Source of the DNA: Buxus sempervirens
Taxonomy: Eukaryota; Streptophyta; Magnoliopsida; Buxales; Buxaceae
NCBI GenBank assembly: GCA_947561395.2
Contig: OX387183.1
Location: 2,055,883-2,119,882 of the forward strand
Direction of reading: 5' to 3'
DNA length: 64,000 nt
This document shows positions 47,038-56,603 of the stretch, piece by piece. Made by a program: the position numbers and the translations under genes. The notes beneath the pieces were generated by a model, which saw only the letters and a list, made by a program, of their open reading frames with translations, searched no databases and was not told the DNA's origin. Within the stretch, counting starts at the first letter, position 1; every line of letters starts with the position of its first letter.

Positions 47038-47479
47038 TCAATAAATCTAACTCAGAAGATAAGAGATACCACGCATTAATTTCTCACGTATCCAAACGCA
47101 ACCAAAAAGCAGGAAAAGCCTATTTTCTTCCAGTTTCTTGTACTCTCTTCTTGTTCAAACTGGCCGTCTAATTACCACCCTTCAGTGTCTAAAAACAGGG
47201 AAAGATAAAAAACGAAGACTCTAACAAGCCAGATTGTGTCAAATCGGAGTCTTGGTTTTTCTTGCATTGTACACCAAGGTTTTAATCTCGGTTTTTGTAT
47301 CGGTTCCGGCAGTTACCGACCAGTACTGGCCGGTATTTACACTAAATACCGATATTTACAACCAGTATTCAGTTGTATCGGGTTGCGCCGACCAGAACCG
47401 GTACACACAGGCATAACGACAAGAACAATTACAGAGAGAGAGAGAAGCACTTGAGAGTTCAGAGTTTCTCATATCATAC

Positions 47480-47669
47480 CTTTGGAGCTTATAGCATTGG
47501 CAGGTTTTGGGGTGAAGGACTCGTGGGATCCATAGTTTATCTCCCAAGCGAACTGAAACCTGTGAAAGAAATTAGCCCTAGCCTCACTGTATCCGCCATT
47601 TCTCCCCTGATCTTCTCCGTCCCCATTCGTCTGCTTTAGCAGCAGTGTCTCGTCACACGCAGTAGCCAT
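47480..47669 (-). CDS. Orphan first exon, MATACDETLLLKQ type (unit 2 copy)
   Basis: 190-nt exon from ATG (47669) to an AAAG|GTATGA donor, matching 29314-29503 in length, start and donor. Differences are mostly amino-acid changing (for example QMNG/QTNG, WERN/WEIN, FTTK/FTPK). No second exon is recognised before the unit's left neighbours. Family not recognised; it may be a truncated 5' gene end. Confidence 0.4.
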
Positions 47670-48009
47670 CGATCGATCTTCGCTTCGGATTGCTTTCAGA
47701 AGCCTTTCAGAAATATATCTTTCTGATCTGCAGCCGATGATTCTGCTCGATCAAGATGCAGCAACCCTCTTGTGCAGAGAGCTTTGAGCTCAACGAGCTT
47801 TATATTATTAGTCTGCAGCCTACCTGCTTCTATTTTCCAAGCAAGTCTATGAGTAAGGACAAACTACAATCTGTGGTTTTGTATATATTCATCATACACA
47901 GAAGAGTCTCTTTCGCCATATGTGTCAAGAACACAAAACACAATTGCATTGGTTTCGGCGCTTCTGAGAGGGAATCTTCAATCTTGGATAGTAGGGAGTT
48001 GAAATCTCG

Positions 48010-48260
48010 GACAGTAGGGAGTTGAAATCGTCCGCCAGGTTTCCTGTTTTGCTCCTTGATGTGGCCGTGAGATGTAGCGTGGCGTAGCTCACTGCGCATC
48101 TCATGCTCAGTCTTTTTTGAATGTTGTAAATGTTTTAGGTGGCCCCACATGAAAAAAACATTGGCCGTGAGATACTCCACATGGTAGCATTTCATGACCA
48201 CATCAGTAAGCAAATCAGAGAAGCATGGCAGACAATTTGCTTCTGTAAAGCTTCTAGATG
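48010..48260. mobile_element. Mutator-like MITE, GTCTGCCGCAGG family
   Basis: Present in unit 2 and absent at the matching place in unit 1 (near 29,825). The left tip GAAATCGTCCGCCAGG and right tip ATGGCAGACAATTTG are inverted; inside are paired GCCGTGAGAT motifs and a GTGGCCCCACATGA stretch. Confidence 0.6.
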
Positions 48261-48261
48261 C

Positions 48262-49287
48262 AGGTGCCCCAGGGGTCCACACTGCTTTCAATGATGTTTT
48301 GATTAGTGATGTAACATGGGACACAAGCCTGATTTTAGGTCATAGAAGAGATTTAAGAAGAAAGATAAATATACATGCATGTTTGTAAGGATAAGACAGA
48401 TAAACATGTTTTTTTTTAAAATTTTTTATAATCTTTTTTTAGTTACACATAACCAATATACAAAAATACACTCATCACACTTATTTTTATCAGAAACACA
48501 GTACCCATGCGCTTGTATGGGTAATTCGAACGACTTAAAAAGTCTCAGTTGAAGATAAGATATCGAGCACTCTTTTTTCAATTTGGTGATAATGGATTTT
48601 AAACCTCAACAAATGGTTAAATAAAATGGGTTCTGTGGCATAAGAGAGGTATTAATCGTCTAACGCACAATCTGGACCTCTCTTCTTAATTAATAAGTAG
48701 ATTGAAAATAGTCACTTGACACTTAATTATCTTCTTATTTGTGTGTTAAAAGTTCTTAATCCAAAACGACTTTCAAGGGTTCAGATTTTCGAGTCTTAAC
48801 CCTCCGTCTTCATAAATTAAAGGTAAATGTAATGTAAAACAACCGGCCAGAATATTGGTCGTTACGTGTCCATAACCTTAAAAAACCCTACTTTTAGGGG
48901 TGACAATGGGGTAGGTTTGGGGATGGCAAAGGGTTTTTTTTTTTCCTTTTAAATATAAATAAAAGCGGATTGATATAAACCGAAAACCGACCCTAATAAG
49001 CTCGGTTCAATTCAGTAACCATCCCTAGTCGGAGGTCTAATTTAAGCATCTGTATATATGTAATTCGTTCGGTTTGGTTTAGTTTGATCTTAAAACTGAA
49101 ACCGAGCACGAACTAGTTTTATGTAATGTACAAGCCAAAACCAAAGTGAAATTAACCTATAAAGTCCCTAAAATCTATAATCGACCCTAATAGATTTGGT
49201 TCGGTTTATTGGTTTTAATCAAACCCTTGCCTTCCCTGGCTAAAATTTTACATAAATTTGTATTTTATTTTGGAAAAGTACTATTTA
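48262..49287. other. Spacer in unit 2, no gene seen
   Basis: Counterpart of about 29,850-31,130 in unit 1. AT-rich, with A- and T-runs and a GGTTCGGTTTAT-like stretch near 49,198. No supportable coding or RNA feature. Confidence 0.5.
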
Positions 49288-49451
49288 TCTATACTATTAA
49301 TAAATTGAAGAGGAAGGAATATTCCTTCAAGATTCTAGCCTTCCATTTTTTTTCCCAACTATTGCTTTCTCCAATTAAAATAATCCTAAACTATAACTAT
49401 CCACTGCTCTTTCATAATAACGACGGTAGTAAGTACGTGCACCTCCCCCAG
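49288..49451 (+). mobile_element. Mini-Helitron, 164 bp, with a clean empty site in unit 1
   Basis: Starts TCTATACTATTAATAAATTG after an A and ends CCTCCCCCAG before a T. Unit 1 reads CCATTTATAAGTAATAAATGG (31,130-31,150) with nothing inserted between the A and T. The terminal CAG instead of CTAG is a variant. A GTGCAC palindrome sits just inside the 3' end. Confidence 0.75.
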
Positions 49452-49728
49452 TAAGTAATGAGTGGATGAAGGTTGATTGAGGCCAATTAAAGTAGCATGT
49501 TACAGGTTTAAATAGTTCGGGGCCACAGTAGCTACCCTTCAGGTCATTAAATACTTTTGCTGAACACCTCAGAACGTCCTTCAATGTAACTTGTCTTGCT
49601 GGTATTGGTGGTCTTGGTATCCTTAATAAGGATTTTGAATTTGGTTGTTGAGCTTATTATTGACTTCTATTAAATACAACATGCCTAGTAATATCTTCTT
49701 TATGGAAGGTCTAACTATCACGCTCGTA

Positions 49729-49870
49729 TAGGATTTGAAATCTGCTGGAGCCCTTGGTTGGAAGATCTGCTGATCCAACGGTGAAATACATGTCCACATA
49801 TATGCATAAAGTCTACGTGTACACACCCTCCACTGTTGGACCAGTAGATGTTTCAACATGAGGGACCAGC
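49729..49870. repeat. Foldback repeat, GTTGGTCCAACG family (copy 3)
   Basis: Unit 2 counterpart of 31412-31541; here the first arm reads CTGATCCAACGGTG and the second CACTGTTGGACCAG. Confidence 0.7.
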
Positions 49871-50410
49871 AGATATGGTCTCCTCGTATGGTCATGAGAA
49901 GATCTTTTCATCCCCTTGTTAGCTGTGAGGCATATTAAAGAATAGTTTATGGATTGTTATTAATTACCAAAAAGGAAGAATTGTCATTAATTGACTATCA
50001 TAGATCAACTTTAACAGTATAAAATAATTGAAATAAAAATGACAGATTTTGAATGGTACAAAGATACATCTCTCAAAAATTAACAATTTTTACAAGAATA
50101 CAAGCATGATATATGTAAGAAAAGATTTGTGTTTTGGCTTACCAAAATTATTTGCCTAAAAAAATTTAACTACAATATGATAATAAAGACCCCAATTAAT
50201 GGCTAACTTATACAACTGATTGTTATATATATATACCAGCAGAGTGCATGTGCTACTTGCACTTACGTAGATAAAAAGGTTAGGACATGTAAGGGAATGA
50301 AGGGTATCTTTTGGAAAGTGAAAAATGGAAAAGACAAAATTATCCATTTAAATATATAAGTCAAAATATTGTTAGAAGGTTATTTTCAGAAAAAAAAAAA
50401 GTATATATAT

Positions 50411-51486
50411 ATATATAATTGGGTTTGTTCAATCTTTGGGTGATCTGAATTCATGGGTTGCTTTCTTTCTTTCTTTTTTTAATTCATTTTTTAAATTTAG
50501 TTTTATGCAAGGAAGAGCCTAGGCAGGTGGGTATGGGGCCACCAGGTCAATTACACCTACCACATAGTCAGTTAATTCATTTAGTAAGTGATACCTAATA
50601 TACAAGGGGCCCAACTAAAGAAATATTTAATGAAACATATCTTTAGTTTGGCCTTCAAATTATGGATTCATGAGCAGCACCAAAAGGGGGTAGGTGGTTG
50701 AATATTAATTTATGTTTATCTGATGGTAACATAATTGGCATGTTGTGACTTTCCACTTTCAAGGTGGCATGGTCATTTGCGGTTTGGTTTGACCCTCATC
50801 TCTGATGTATCATTTTTGGATTTATTTGGTTTTAAAATAAGGATATTTGACAGGGTTAGAGGAGACATATATTGTATAATAACCAATATAAAAAGAGAGC
50901 ATTGAGACCTGTCTGCTCTTTGGCATGCCTGCCTGCTTCTTAAGATGCCCTTCTCTTTTTACAAAATTACATATTCTATCCCTTCTACTTATCCCAGCCG
51001 ACACTCTCTCAAATTTTTTTTTCAGTCTCTTCAGTCTATTTCCTTTCCACTTTTATGTTTGTCTGTATCCGCAATTTCTATGGTAAATGACATTTGATAT
51101 AAGTGACACAGGCAGGATTTTCATTTAAGGTGGACAGTGAAACAAAGAATGGAAAATGACTTGTTGAAATTAAAAAAATTGTAGGCAAATTAAATATTCT
51201 AGAGGGGATAAATTGTATATTTACAAGTAATTAAAAGAGGTTTTTGTAATTTTAGGGCCTATATGTAGCTCTGCCCCTGGCTGGGTTTTCTTCAAATCAC
51301 TTTCAAATTGTCTTTGATGCTTGTTATTTCCCTTTTTGCTCTATGGAGTTCATTTGAAGCTTGAAATTCATGGATTATTGATTTATGTTTGTAACTGATT
51401 GTGATAAACTATTTGAAGATCTTGGAGATTGGAAGTTTGTTTCCTCATCTCAAATTCTGGCATGAGGTTTGTCTAGCTAGGAATGA
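50411..51486. other. Spacer to the right of unit 2
   Basis: Single-copy in this window. No gene seen. A stretch near 51,110-51,285 ending in AGCTCTGCCCCTGGC resembles common plant MITE tips, but I could not set both ends. Confidence 0.45.
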
Positions 51487-51602
51487 AATCGTCTGCCGCA
51501 TGAGCTTGCGACAAACACTGCTATGAGATGCTCCATGTGGAAGCATCTCATGCCTGCAGCAGTGTCTGTTGCATGAGCCTGTGGCAGATGATTTCACTCC
51601 AC
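51487..51602. mobile_element. Mutator-like MITE, GTCTGCCGCAGG family, short
   Basis: Ends GAAATCGTCTGCCGCATGAG and, reversed, GAAATCATCTGCCACAGG, with an internal ATGAGATGC/GCATCTCAT inverted pair. Its right tip (ATGATTTCACTCC) is also the first part of each 98-bp repeat that follows. Confidence 0.65.
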
Positions 51603-51874
51603 ATCCATACTATTAGTCAAGCAAACCTTGTAAAACAGGTATTCTTTACATCTAAGTGATGTAAAGACTAGTTGGCATGCAACATATGATTTCACTCCAC
51701 ATCCATACCATTTGTCAAGCAAGCCTTGTAAAAAAGGCATTCTTTACATCGAAGTGATGTAAAGACTAGCTGGCATGCAACATATGATTTCACTCCACAT
51801 CCATACTATTAGTCAAGCAAACCTTGTAAAACAGGCATTCTTTACATCTAAGTGATGTAAAGACTAGCTGGCAT

Positions 51875-52206
51875 CAAGTTTTACAGTTTCGGTATTTTGG
51901 CCCCCAGCGAAAGCGTTTCGCTAGGGGAAATTGTCAGGGGCGCATTGTTGGTGACTTAGTAAAGTTTCGACTATTTGTCACCGAAACGGGGCGGCGTGCC
52001 TAGCGAAACAGGCGAAACGGAAAAAAATGTATTTTTATTGACGAAACGGGGTGAAGTGCCGACGAAATTTCCCCAAAATCCGAAAAAACCCATTTTTTGC
52101 CTTTTTTATTTTTCCGCCGTTTCGGTGGCACTCCGGCGACGTGCCGTCGAAATTTCGTTTTGGCCAATGGGCGGTACACCCACCGACACCGAAACTGTAA
52201 ACCTTG
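51875..52206. mobile_element. hAT-type MITE, CAAGGTTT family, complete, inside the tandem array
   Basis: 332 bp, ends CAAGTTTTACAGTTTCGG and, reversed, CAAGGTTTACAGTTTCGG, with an exact 8-bp duplication GCTGGCAT at 51867-51874 and 52207-52214. Subterminal hairpin CCCCCAGCGAAAGCGTTTCG. Open frames through it are by-products of composition. Confidence 0.88.
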
Positions 52207-52330
52207 GCTGGCATGCAACAGATGATTTCACTCCACATCCATACTATTTGTCAAGAAAACCTTGAAAAAAAGGCATTTTTTACATCTAAGTGATGTAAAG
52301 ATTAGCTGGCATGCAACAAATGATTTCACT

Positions 52331-52385
52331 TGGCGTGCCATCGAAATTTCATTTTGGCCCACTGGCACCGAAACTGTAACCCTTG
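52331..52385. mobile_element. Last 55 bases of the same hAT MITE, relic in unit 5 of the array
   Basis: It matches the right end of 51875-52206 (GGCGTGCCATCGAAATTTC ... CACCGAAACTGTAACCCTTG) and is followed by the same GCTGGCAT flank, although no left end exists. Confidence 0.8.
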
Positions 52386-52733
52386 GCTGGCATGCAACGG
52401 ATGATTTCACTCCACATCCATACTATTAGTCAAGCAAACCTTGTAAAAAAGGCATTCGCATTCTTTACATCTAAGTGATGTAAAGACCAGCTGGCATGCA
52501 ACAAATGATTTCACTCCACATCCATACTATTTGTCAAGCAAACCATGTAAAAAAAGGCATTCTTTACATCTAAGTGATGTAAAGACTAGCTGGCATGCAA
52601 CAATTTGATTTGATGGCTTGGAAAAACAAAAGTAAAAGAAAGAGCTATGGGTACACCTTTGAAATAGCTCTGCGAAAGTCGTTTTGAAGTTTTGACTGAT
52701 AGCCGAGGTTAACAAAATGCAAAAAGATTCACC

Positions 52734-52815
52734 CGTCGCCTGAGAGATTCGAACTCTCGCGGGGAAACCCCATGTACTTAGCAGGCACACGCCTTAACCA
52801 CTCGGCCAAAGCGAC
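52734..52815 (-). tRNA. tRNA-Ser (GCT)
   Basis: Read on the minus strand it folds as a class II tRNA: acceptor GTCGCTT paired with AGGCGAC plus discriminator G, D arm GCCGAGTGG, anticodon loop CTGCTAA (anticodon GCT, serine AGC/AGU codons), long variable arm GGGGTTTCCCC, and T arm with GTTCGAATC. Both internal promoter boxes (TGGCCGAGTGG and GGTTCGAATC-type) are present. There is no intron and no encoded CCA, as expected of a nuclear gene. It lies between the 98-bp array and the 5.67-kb duplication and is single copy here. Confidence 0.93.
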
Positions 52816-52976
52816 AGCTTTTCCTGCAAGCTTAGCCATTTATTTACTTCTAAGCTGATTATTAAAGGCTTTTAATATAAGAGAGGAAAATGGACTATGA
52901 GCGAAATAATCGAAGAAAAGGAAAACGATGATTTCTATAAATTAAGAATCATAACTCCATGTAGATAACGACATAC

Positions 52977-52997
52977 CTTTTTTTTTTTGGGTAACGA
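52977..52997 (-). mobile_element. LINE-tail micro-insertion, 21 bp
   Basis: C, T11 and GGGTAACGA between GATAACGACATAC (52964-52976) and GATAACAACATAC (52998-53010). The second unit has the single empty site GATAACAATATAC near 58,629. Confidence 0.7.
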
Positions 52998-53234
52998 GAT
53001 AACAACATACTTAAGCACAAGGGTAAATGTTATAGATAAAAATATGTAGTTATTTAGAGGTATTTTAGTCGAAAAGCTGCTTCATTAAGATGAAATTAAC
53101 TTGTTCAGCTTTTGGGATTTATGTGAAAGACTTAACTATTTATGGTACTTTCCCTATTTTTAGGGACGAGTTTACTCGTAAATCACCCTATCCAAGTAAA
53201 TTGGTCGAGGCCATGTCAACTGGTCTCTCATGCT

Positions 53235-53585
53235 CAGTGGCGGAACCACGTTCAGGTTAGGGGGGCAATTAACTTTTAATTTTTAATAAAAAATGTATAT
53301 GTTTTATATTTTTTTTAATTAAAATTTAAGATTTGCCCCCCATAAAATTTCTGGTTTGCCCCCCAGCCCATTGAAAATTTTTATATTTCGTAAGAATCCC
53401 TTCTAAAATTTCTGGTTTGCCCCCCCAACTCATTGAAATTTCTATATTTCATGAGAACCCCCTCTAAAATTTCTGGTTTGCCCACCCCCAACTCATTAAA
53501 ATTTTTATATTTCATAAAAGTGTTAATTGAAATTTTTTTTTGCCCCCCCCCCCCCCCCAGATTTGGAGTCCTGGTTCCGCCACTG
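53235..53585. mobile_element. hAT-type MITE, CAGTGGCGGAACC family, complete
   Basis: 351 bp, ends CAGTGGCGGAACCACG and, reversed, CAGTGGCGGAACCAGG; flanks CTCATGCT (53227-53234) and CTCACGCT (53586-53593), one mismatch in eight. The second unit has the single site CTCTCACGCTGAAAG at 58,861-58,875. The interior is a run of three or four repeats of an AAATTTCTGGTTTGCCCCC segment. Confidence 0.88.
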
Positions 53586-53720
53586 CTCACGCTGAAAGAT
53601 TTGTTGGTCCAACAGTGGAAGGTGTGTACACATAGGCTTTATGTACCTATGTGGACACATATATCACCGTTGGACCAACGGATCTTTCAGCCAAGGGCTC
53701 CAGCAGATTTCAAGTCAACT
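53586..53720. repeat. Foldback repeat, GTTGGTCCAACG family (copy 4)
   Basis: Arms GCTGAAAGATTTGTTGGTCC and, inverted, GCTGAAAGATCCGTTGGTCC. Duplicated at 58866-58995. Confidence 0.8.
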
Positions 53721-54450
53721 TGGCCAACCCAATTTTCCGAATTACTTGCAGGTTTTTAAACAATGCCTTTCATAGGCAAAATAGTGACCCCATAATCCAA
53801 ACTAAGGTGCCTAAATACTGTTTTATCATCTACTGAGAAAGTGGTGCAGATTTTTGGTTTGGAAGCAGGGGTGATAATTTTAGGCTTTGTCTTTTAGGCC
53901 CAACGGGCCGAGCTTTGTTTAAGTTGAGCTTGGGCTTGAATTTTGAGGCCCACGGGCTTACTTGGCTATTTTTAAATCAGGACCAGGCTTGGGCTAAGCA
54001 TGTTAAAGCCCAGCCCATCTAGGCACAACCCAGTTTTGAATGTCATTGCATGTACAAAACTAGTTTAATATTTCTATGCATATCTTAAACTAGTTTTGTA
54101 ATATCACAAATCCATTTTTTAAATTTTTTGTGGTACTTTGTTTTTGCTTAATTGCTTGAAATATAAGTATAAAAAAACCTTAAACTGGGCTCAACCAGGC
54201 CCAACACAGGCTTCCTTTTTTAATTTAAGGGTTGGGCTTTGGTTTATGTTTGAGGCACAAAAACTAGAGTCCGGGTAAGCCCTAGCCTTCGCACGTAAAA
54301 TTGTCACATTTTTTCTGTTTTTGGGAAGCTTCTTATGGCTGCTCAACATTTATGTGCTTGACCGTTAGGCGTATATATGTATAATATTGAGTTGTCACGC
54401 ATAATATTGCTTGCCCCACAAGCCCCACTTACTTACGTTCACGTTTCAAA
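53721..54450. other. Spacer, unit 1 of duplication 2
   Basis: Contains diverged repeats of GGCCCA/GGGCTT-rich phrases (53,880-54,020 and 54,190-54,290) that form an inverted pair (..GGCTTGAATTTTGAGGCC.. and ..GGCCCAACACAGGC..), perhaps an old transposon. No gene. Confidence 0.4.
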
Positions 54451-54674
54451 TAGAATGAAATGTTCAAATAGAATGAAATTGTCTGCGGTCTTTTCCTGAA
54501 ATGCTTGCAATCATGAGATGCTGTCATGTGGAGTATTTTACAGCTAATGTTTTGTTATGTGGATCCCATTTGAAAACAATTAAAATAACGAAAAACCATT
54601 AGCCGTGAGATGCTACACATGACAGCATCTCACGGATTCAGAACATTTTAGGGAAAGGCCAGACGATTTTATTC
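54451..54674. mobile_element. Mutator-like MITE upstream of the membrane protein gene (unit 1)
   Basis: Ends GAATGAAATTGTCTGCGG and, reversed, GAATAAAATCGTCTGG; flanked by CGTTTCAAA on both sides (54442-54450 and 54675-54683). A small local duplication has been added at the left end compared with unit 2. Confidence 0.7.
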
Positions 54675-54911
54675 CGTTTCAAAATCTGTGTACCGTTTAA
54701 AAAAGAATGGATGCCACGTCACTCCATTGTCTTTTTCTACACGTGACATTATAATAATATTCTTTGAACCTTCCTCCTCCATCTTTGAAGTTTGAACAAA
54801 TCGTGCAGGTCAATCAAGGAGTTTCTTCTCCAGAACTTCTCGAGTTCTATAGAAATCAAGTCAAAGAGGCGGCTTCATTCTCGTTATCATCTAACTCGTC
54901 CCTTCTCCTCT

Positions 54912-54918
54912 TATATAA
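54912..54918 (+). promoter_or_regulatory. TATA box of the membrane protein gene, unit 1
   Basis: TATATAA in the context CTCTTATATAAGAGCC, 110 bases before the start codon, leaving a leader of about 75-80 bases. The same box stands at the same place in unit 2. Confidence 0.75.
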
Positions 54919-55021
54919 GAGCCAGAGCTTTAGCTTCCAAGGCATATCGGTCTCTTAATTTGCTTCTTACCCATTAATTGAGCCTCTACGTACGTACCTT
55001 TCTTCTCAAGTTCTCGTCAAG

Positions 55022-55300
55022 ATGGTGTTCGACGGCGACGTAGTGGACATGCTGGTGAAGGTAGCCATGTTCGTGCTGGTTCAAGGTCTGGTTTATCTCA
55101 TCCTTTCCAAGTCTTCCAACATCTTCTCTGAAACCAAGAGGAGCAGATCATTCAACTTCAGACCTGCTCGTTCGGTTAGTGTTCGGCGATTTCTTGCCGC
55201 TCTCTCCGACATGCCGGCCGGCGGTGAGCCGTCTCCTCAGTCGAGGGTTTCGAACTCGCCGACCCAAGAATCTTCCGCGGTTAAGGATCACAGATCTTAA
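55022..55300 (+). CDS. Small single-span membrane protein, unit 1 copy, 92 aa
   Basis: Intronless frame with the start in the context TCAAGATGGTG. Residues 10-29 (MLVKVAMFVLVQGLVYLILS) form one hydrophobic span. After that come a basic, serine-rich stretch (TKRSRSFNFRPARSVSVRR, 39-57), FLAALSDMPAGGEPSP, and a serine-rich tail. I believe this is a plant-specific family of small proteins without known function. The short N-terminus is acidic and the part after the span basic, suggesting a cytosolic tail. A TATA box and a plant-like leader precede it. It lies divergently from the thioredoxin relic's 3' end (tail to tail). The near-identical second copy at 60359 differs in the last residues. Confidence 0.8.
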   Translation: MVFDGDVVDMLVKVAMFVLVQGLVYLILSKSSNIFSETKRSRSFNFRPARSVSVRRFLAALSDMPAGGEPSPQSRVSNSPTQESSAVKDHRS

Positions 55301-55867
55301 TTAGTTGGGATGTGGGGCACTTCAATTAAAAATTTGAGATAATTGATCCCCCCTTTTAAGATGGAGTTTTTATTGCTTGTATATTGAGTGGATTTAGATC
55401 TTAGGATCATTCTTTTGTTCTTTTAAGACATAGATGTTCTATAGCTATATAATTTGAATTTGATTTAGATACGCTTATATGTGGCCTTTGCTCTAATTTA
55501 TTGATCCAGATCTCTTCCTTTCATCTTTTACGAATTTAGATCATCAACTAAAATGGATCAGAGTTGAAATACTTAGTGGGTTGTGGTTGAGATGCCAAAG
55601 GCTGCGTTTGGATGTCAAGATCACGCAATAAATCTTTTCGTTTCTCATTGGAGCAGTTTAAACATACATCCTAAACAATTTCTAATAAATTTTTTTTTCT
55701 CTACAAGGTATAAAATTAAGCTTGGTACTGGTGCTGGTACTATTGACTTCTAAACACACCCTAAAGTTTAAACACTTTCAATTACAGGATATAAACTGAA
55801 TATCTGTATTTATAAGGATATTAGGGGAATGCATGTAACAAAGAAGCCCGGCGAGTTAAGTGGCCTC

Positions 55868-56070
55868 TTCTTTAGAAGTGGGATGTTCCGATGCTTCCAT
55901 GTGGAGCATCCCATGTTAGTGTTTTTCACTTTTTGTAAATGTTTTATATGAAACCTACTCGATCATAAAAACATTTATTATGGGATACATGCTTCACGTG
56001 AAAGCATCTCACTTTAAAAGGAAGATCTAATTAATTTTGGCCCAAATCATAGATGATTTCATTTTGTTAA
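55868..56070. mobile_element. Mutator-like MITE, diverged (unit 1)
   Basis: Inverted inner arms GATGCTTCCATGTGGAGCAT and ATGCTTCACGTGAAAGCATC, right tip AGATGATTTCATTTTG. Duplicated near 61,450-61,690. Confidence 0.5.
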
Positions 56071-56215
56071 TTATGATGCTAACATAGTGATAATTAACCT
56101 GGAAAACCAGAAAAAATTTAAAGGCGTTTTGGATACAAAATGTCAGAAAAAAAACCTATATAATATATAAAAATCGGTAGAACGACTGTGAGAGAAAATT
56201 AAAAATCACGTCCAT

Positions 56216-56603
56216 TCATCGTAGAGGACTTCATCAATCACCAACCATGCTTTATACCCTCCAATCACCTCTTCCTTCATCTCACCATCCTTCCATAGCT
56301 GCAATACCAGCCCCTTTACTTATTTACTTATTTTAACTGGTTGATCTCCTTAATTTCACTGAATAAAAATTGAGAGAGCATGCGATCGAAGAAGGTAAAC
56401 ACACCTGAATTGTTGGCATTTTCTGAGCAACAATAATAAAACCAATTAATTAGTATAGAAGAAAAAAAGGCAAAAGCTCGAACTAGAAATACAAATAGAA
56501 AATGGAAAACCATTGTGTAGTGTAAAGCAGGCTTACAGAGATGTTTCCACGCTTAACGAGAGCTTGAGAAACGTTATTTACGTCCACGCAATAAAATTTG
56601 ACT
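56216..56603 (-). pseudogene. 5'-truncated WCRKC-type thioredoxin relic
   Basis: Three 3' exons match the intact gene at 61838-64000: exon 3 (56537-56603, KFYCVDVNNVSQALVKRGNIS), the 18-nt exon 4 (56405-56422, KMPTIQ) and exon 5 (56216-56298). Exons 1 and 2 with the WCRKC active site are absent because the duplication joint falls in intron 2. Exon 5 also lacks 19 nt after DEV, which changes the C-terminus to LYDEWT. No start or active site remains, so it cannot make a thioredoxin. Confidence 0.88.

Larger units (their letters stand above)
32128..50410. repeat. Tandem duplication unit 2 (MTP C unit), about 18.3 kb
   Basis: It opens at 32,128 with the same ACCAAAGGGATCT motif that lies at 17,462 in mid-element, so 32,128 is the duplication joint. 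It ends near 50,410 after the A-run plus GTATATATA that also ends unit 1. About 3.94 kb of the extra length is the CACTA element at 32734-36676. Confidence 0.8.
51589..52602. repeat. 98-bp tandem array, seven units, invaded by a MITE
   Basis: Units begin TGATTTCACTCCACATCC at 51589, 51687, 51785, 52223, 52321, 52402 and 52506, and end near GCTGGCATGCAACA. Each complete unit carries the near-perfect palindrome CTTTACATC-TAAGT-GATGTAAAG. Unit 3 is interrupted by a complete hAT MITE (51875-52206). Unit 5 is cut short and joined to the last 55 bases of the same MITE. Confidence 0.9.

Noticed and set aside
47275-47425. Possible MITE with CCAAGGTTTTAATCTCGG and CCGGTA-rich interior
   Set aside because: Only one end is clear, and the interior is a set of short CGGT/ACCG phrases without a matching second tip.
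51975-52410. Frames across the MITE in the 98-bp array
   Set aside because: They start and end in transposon and array sequence and match the same non-coding family at 11154.
51589-52602. CRISPR-like pattern of regular repeats
   Set aside because: The repeats are directly adjacent 98-bp units without unique spacers, in a plant nuclear genome.
53880-54290. Possible old transposon bounded by GGCCCA/GGGCTT-rich arms (also 59,155-59,630)
   Set aside because: The arms look inverted, but I could not fix ends or a target-site duplication, so it is only noted within the spacer.
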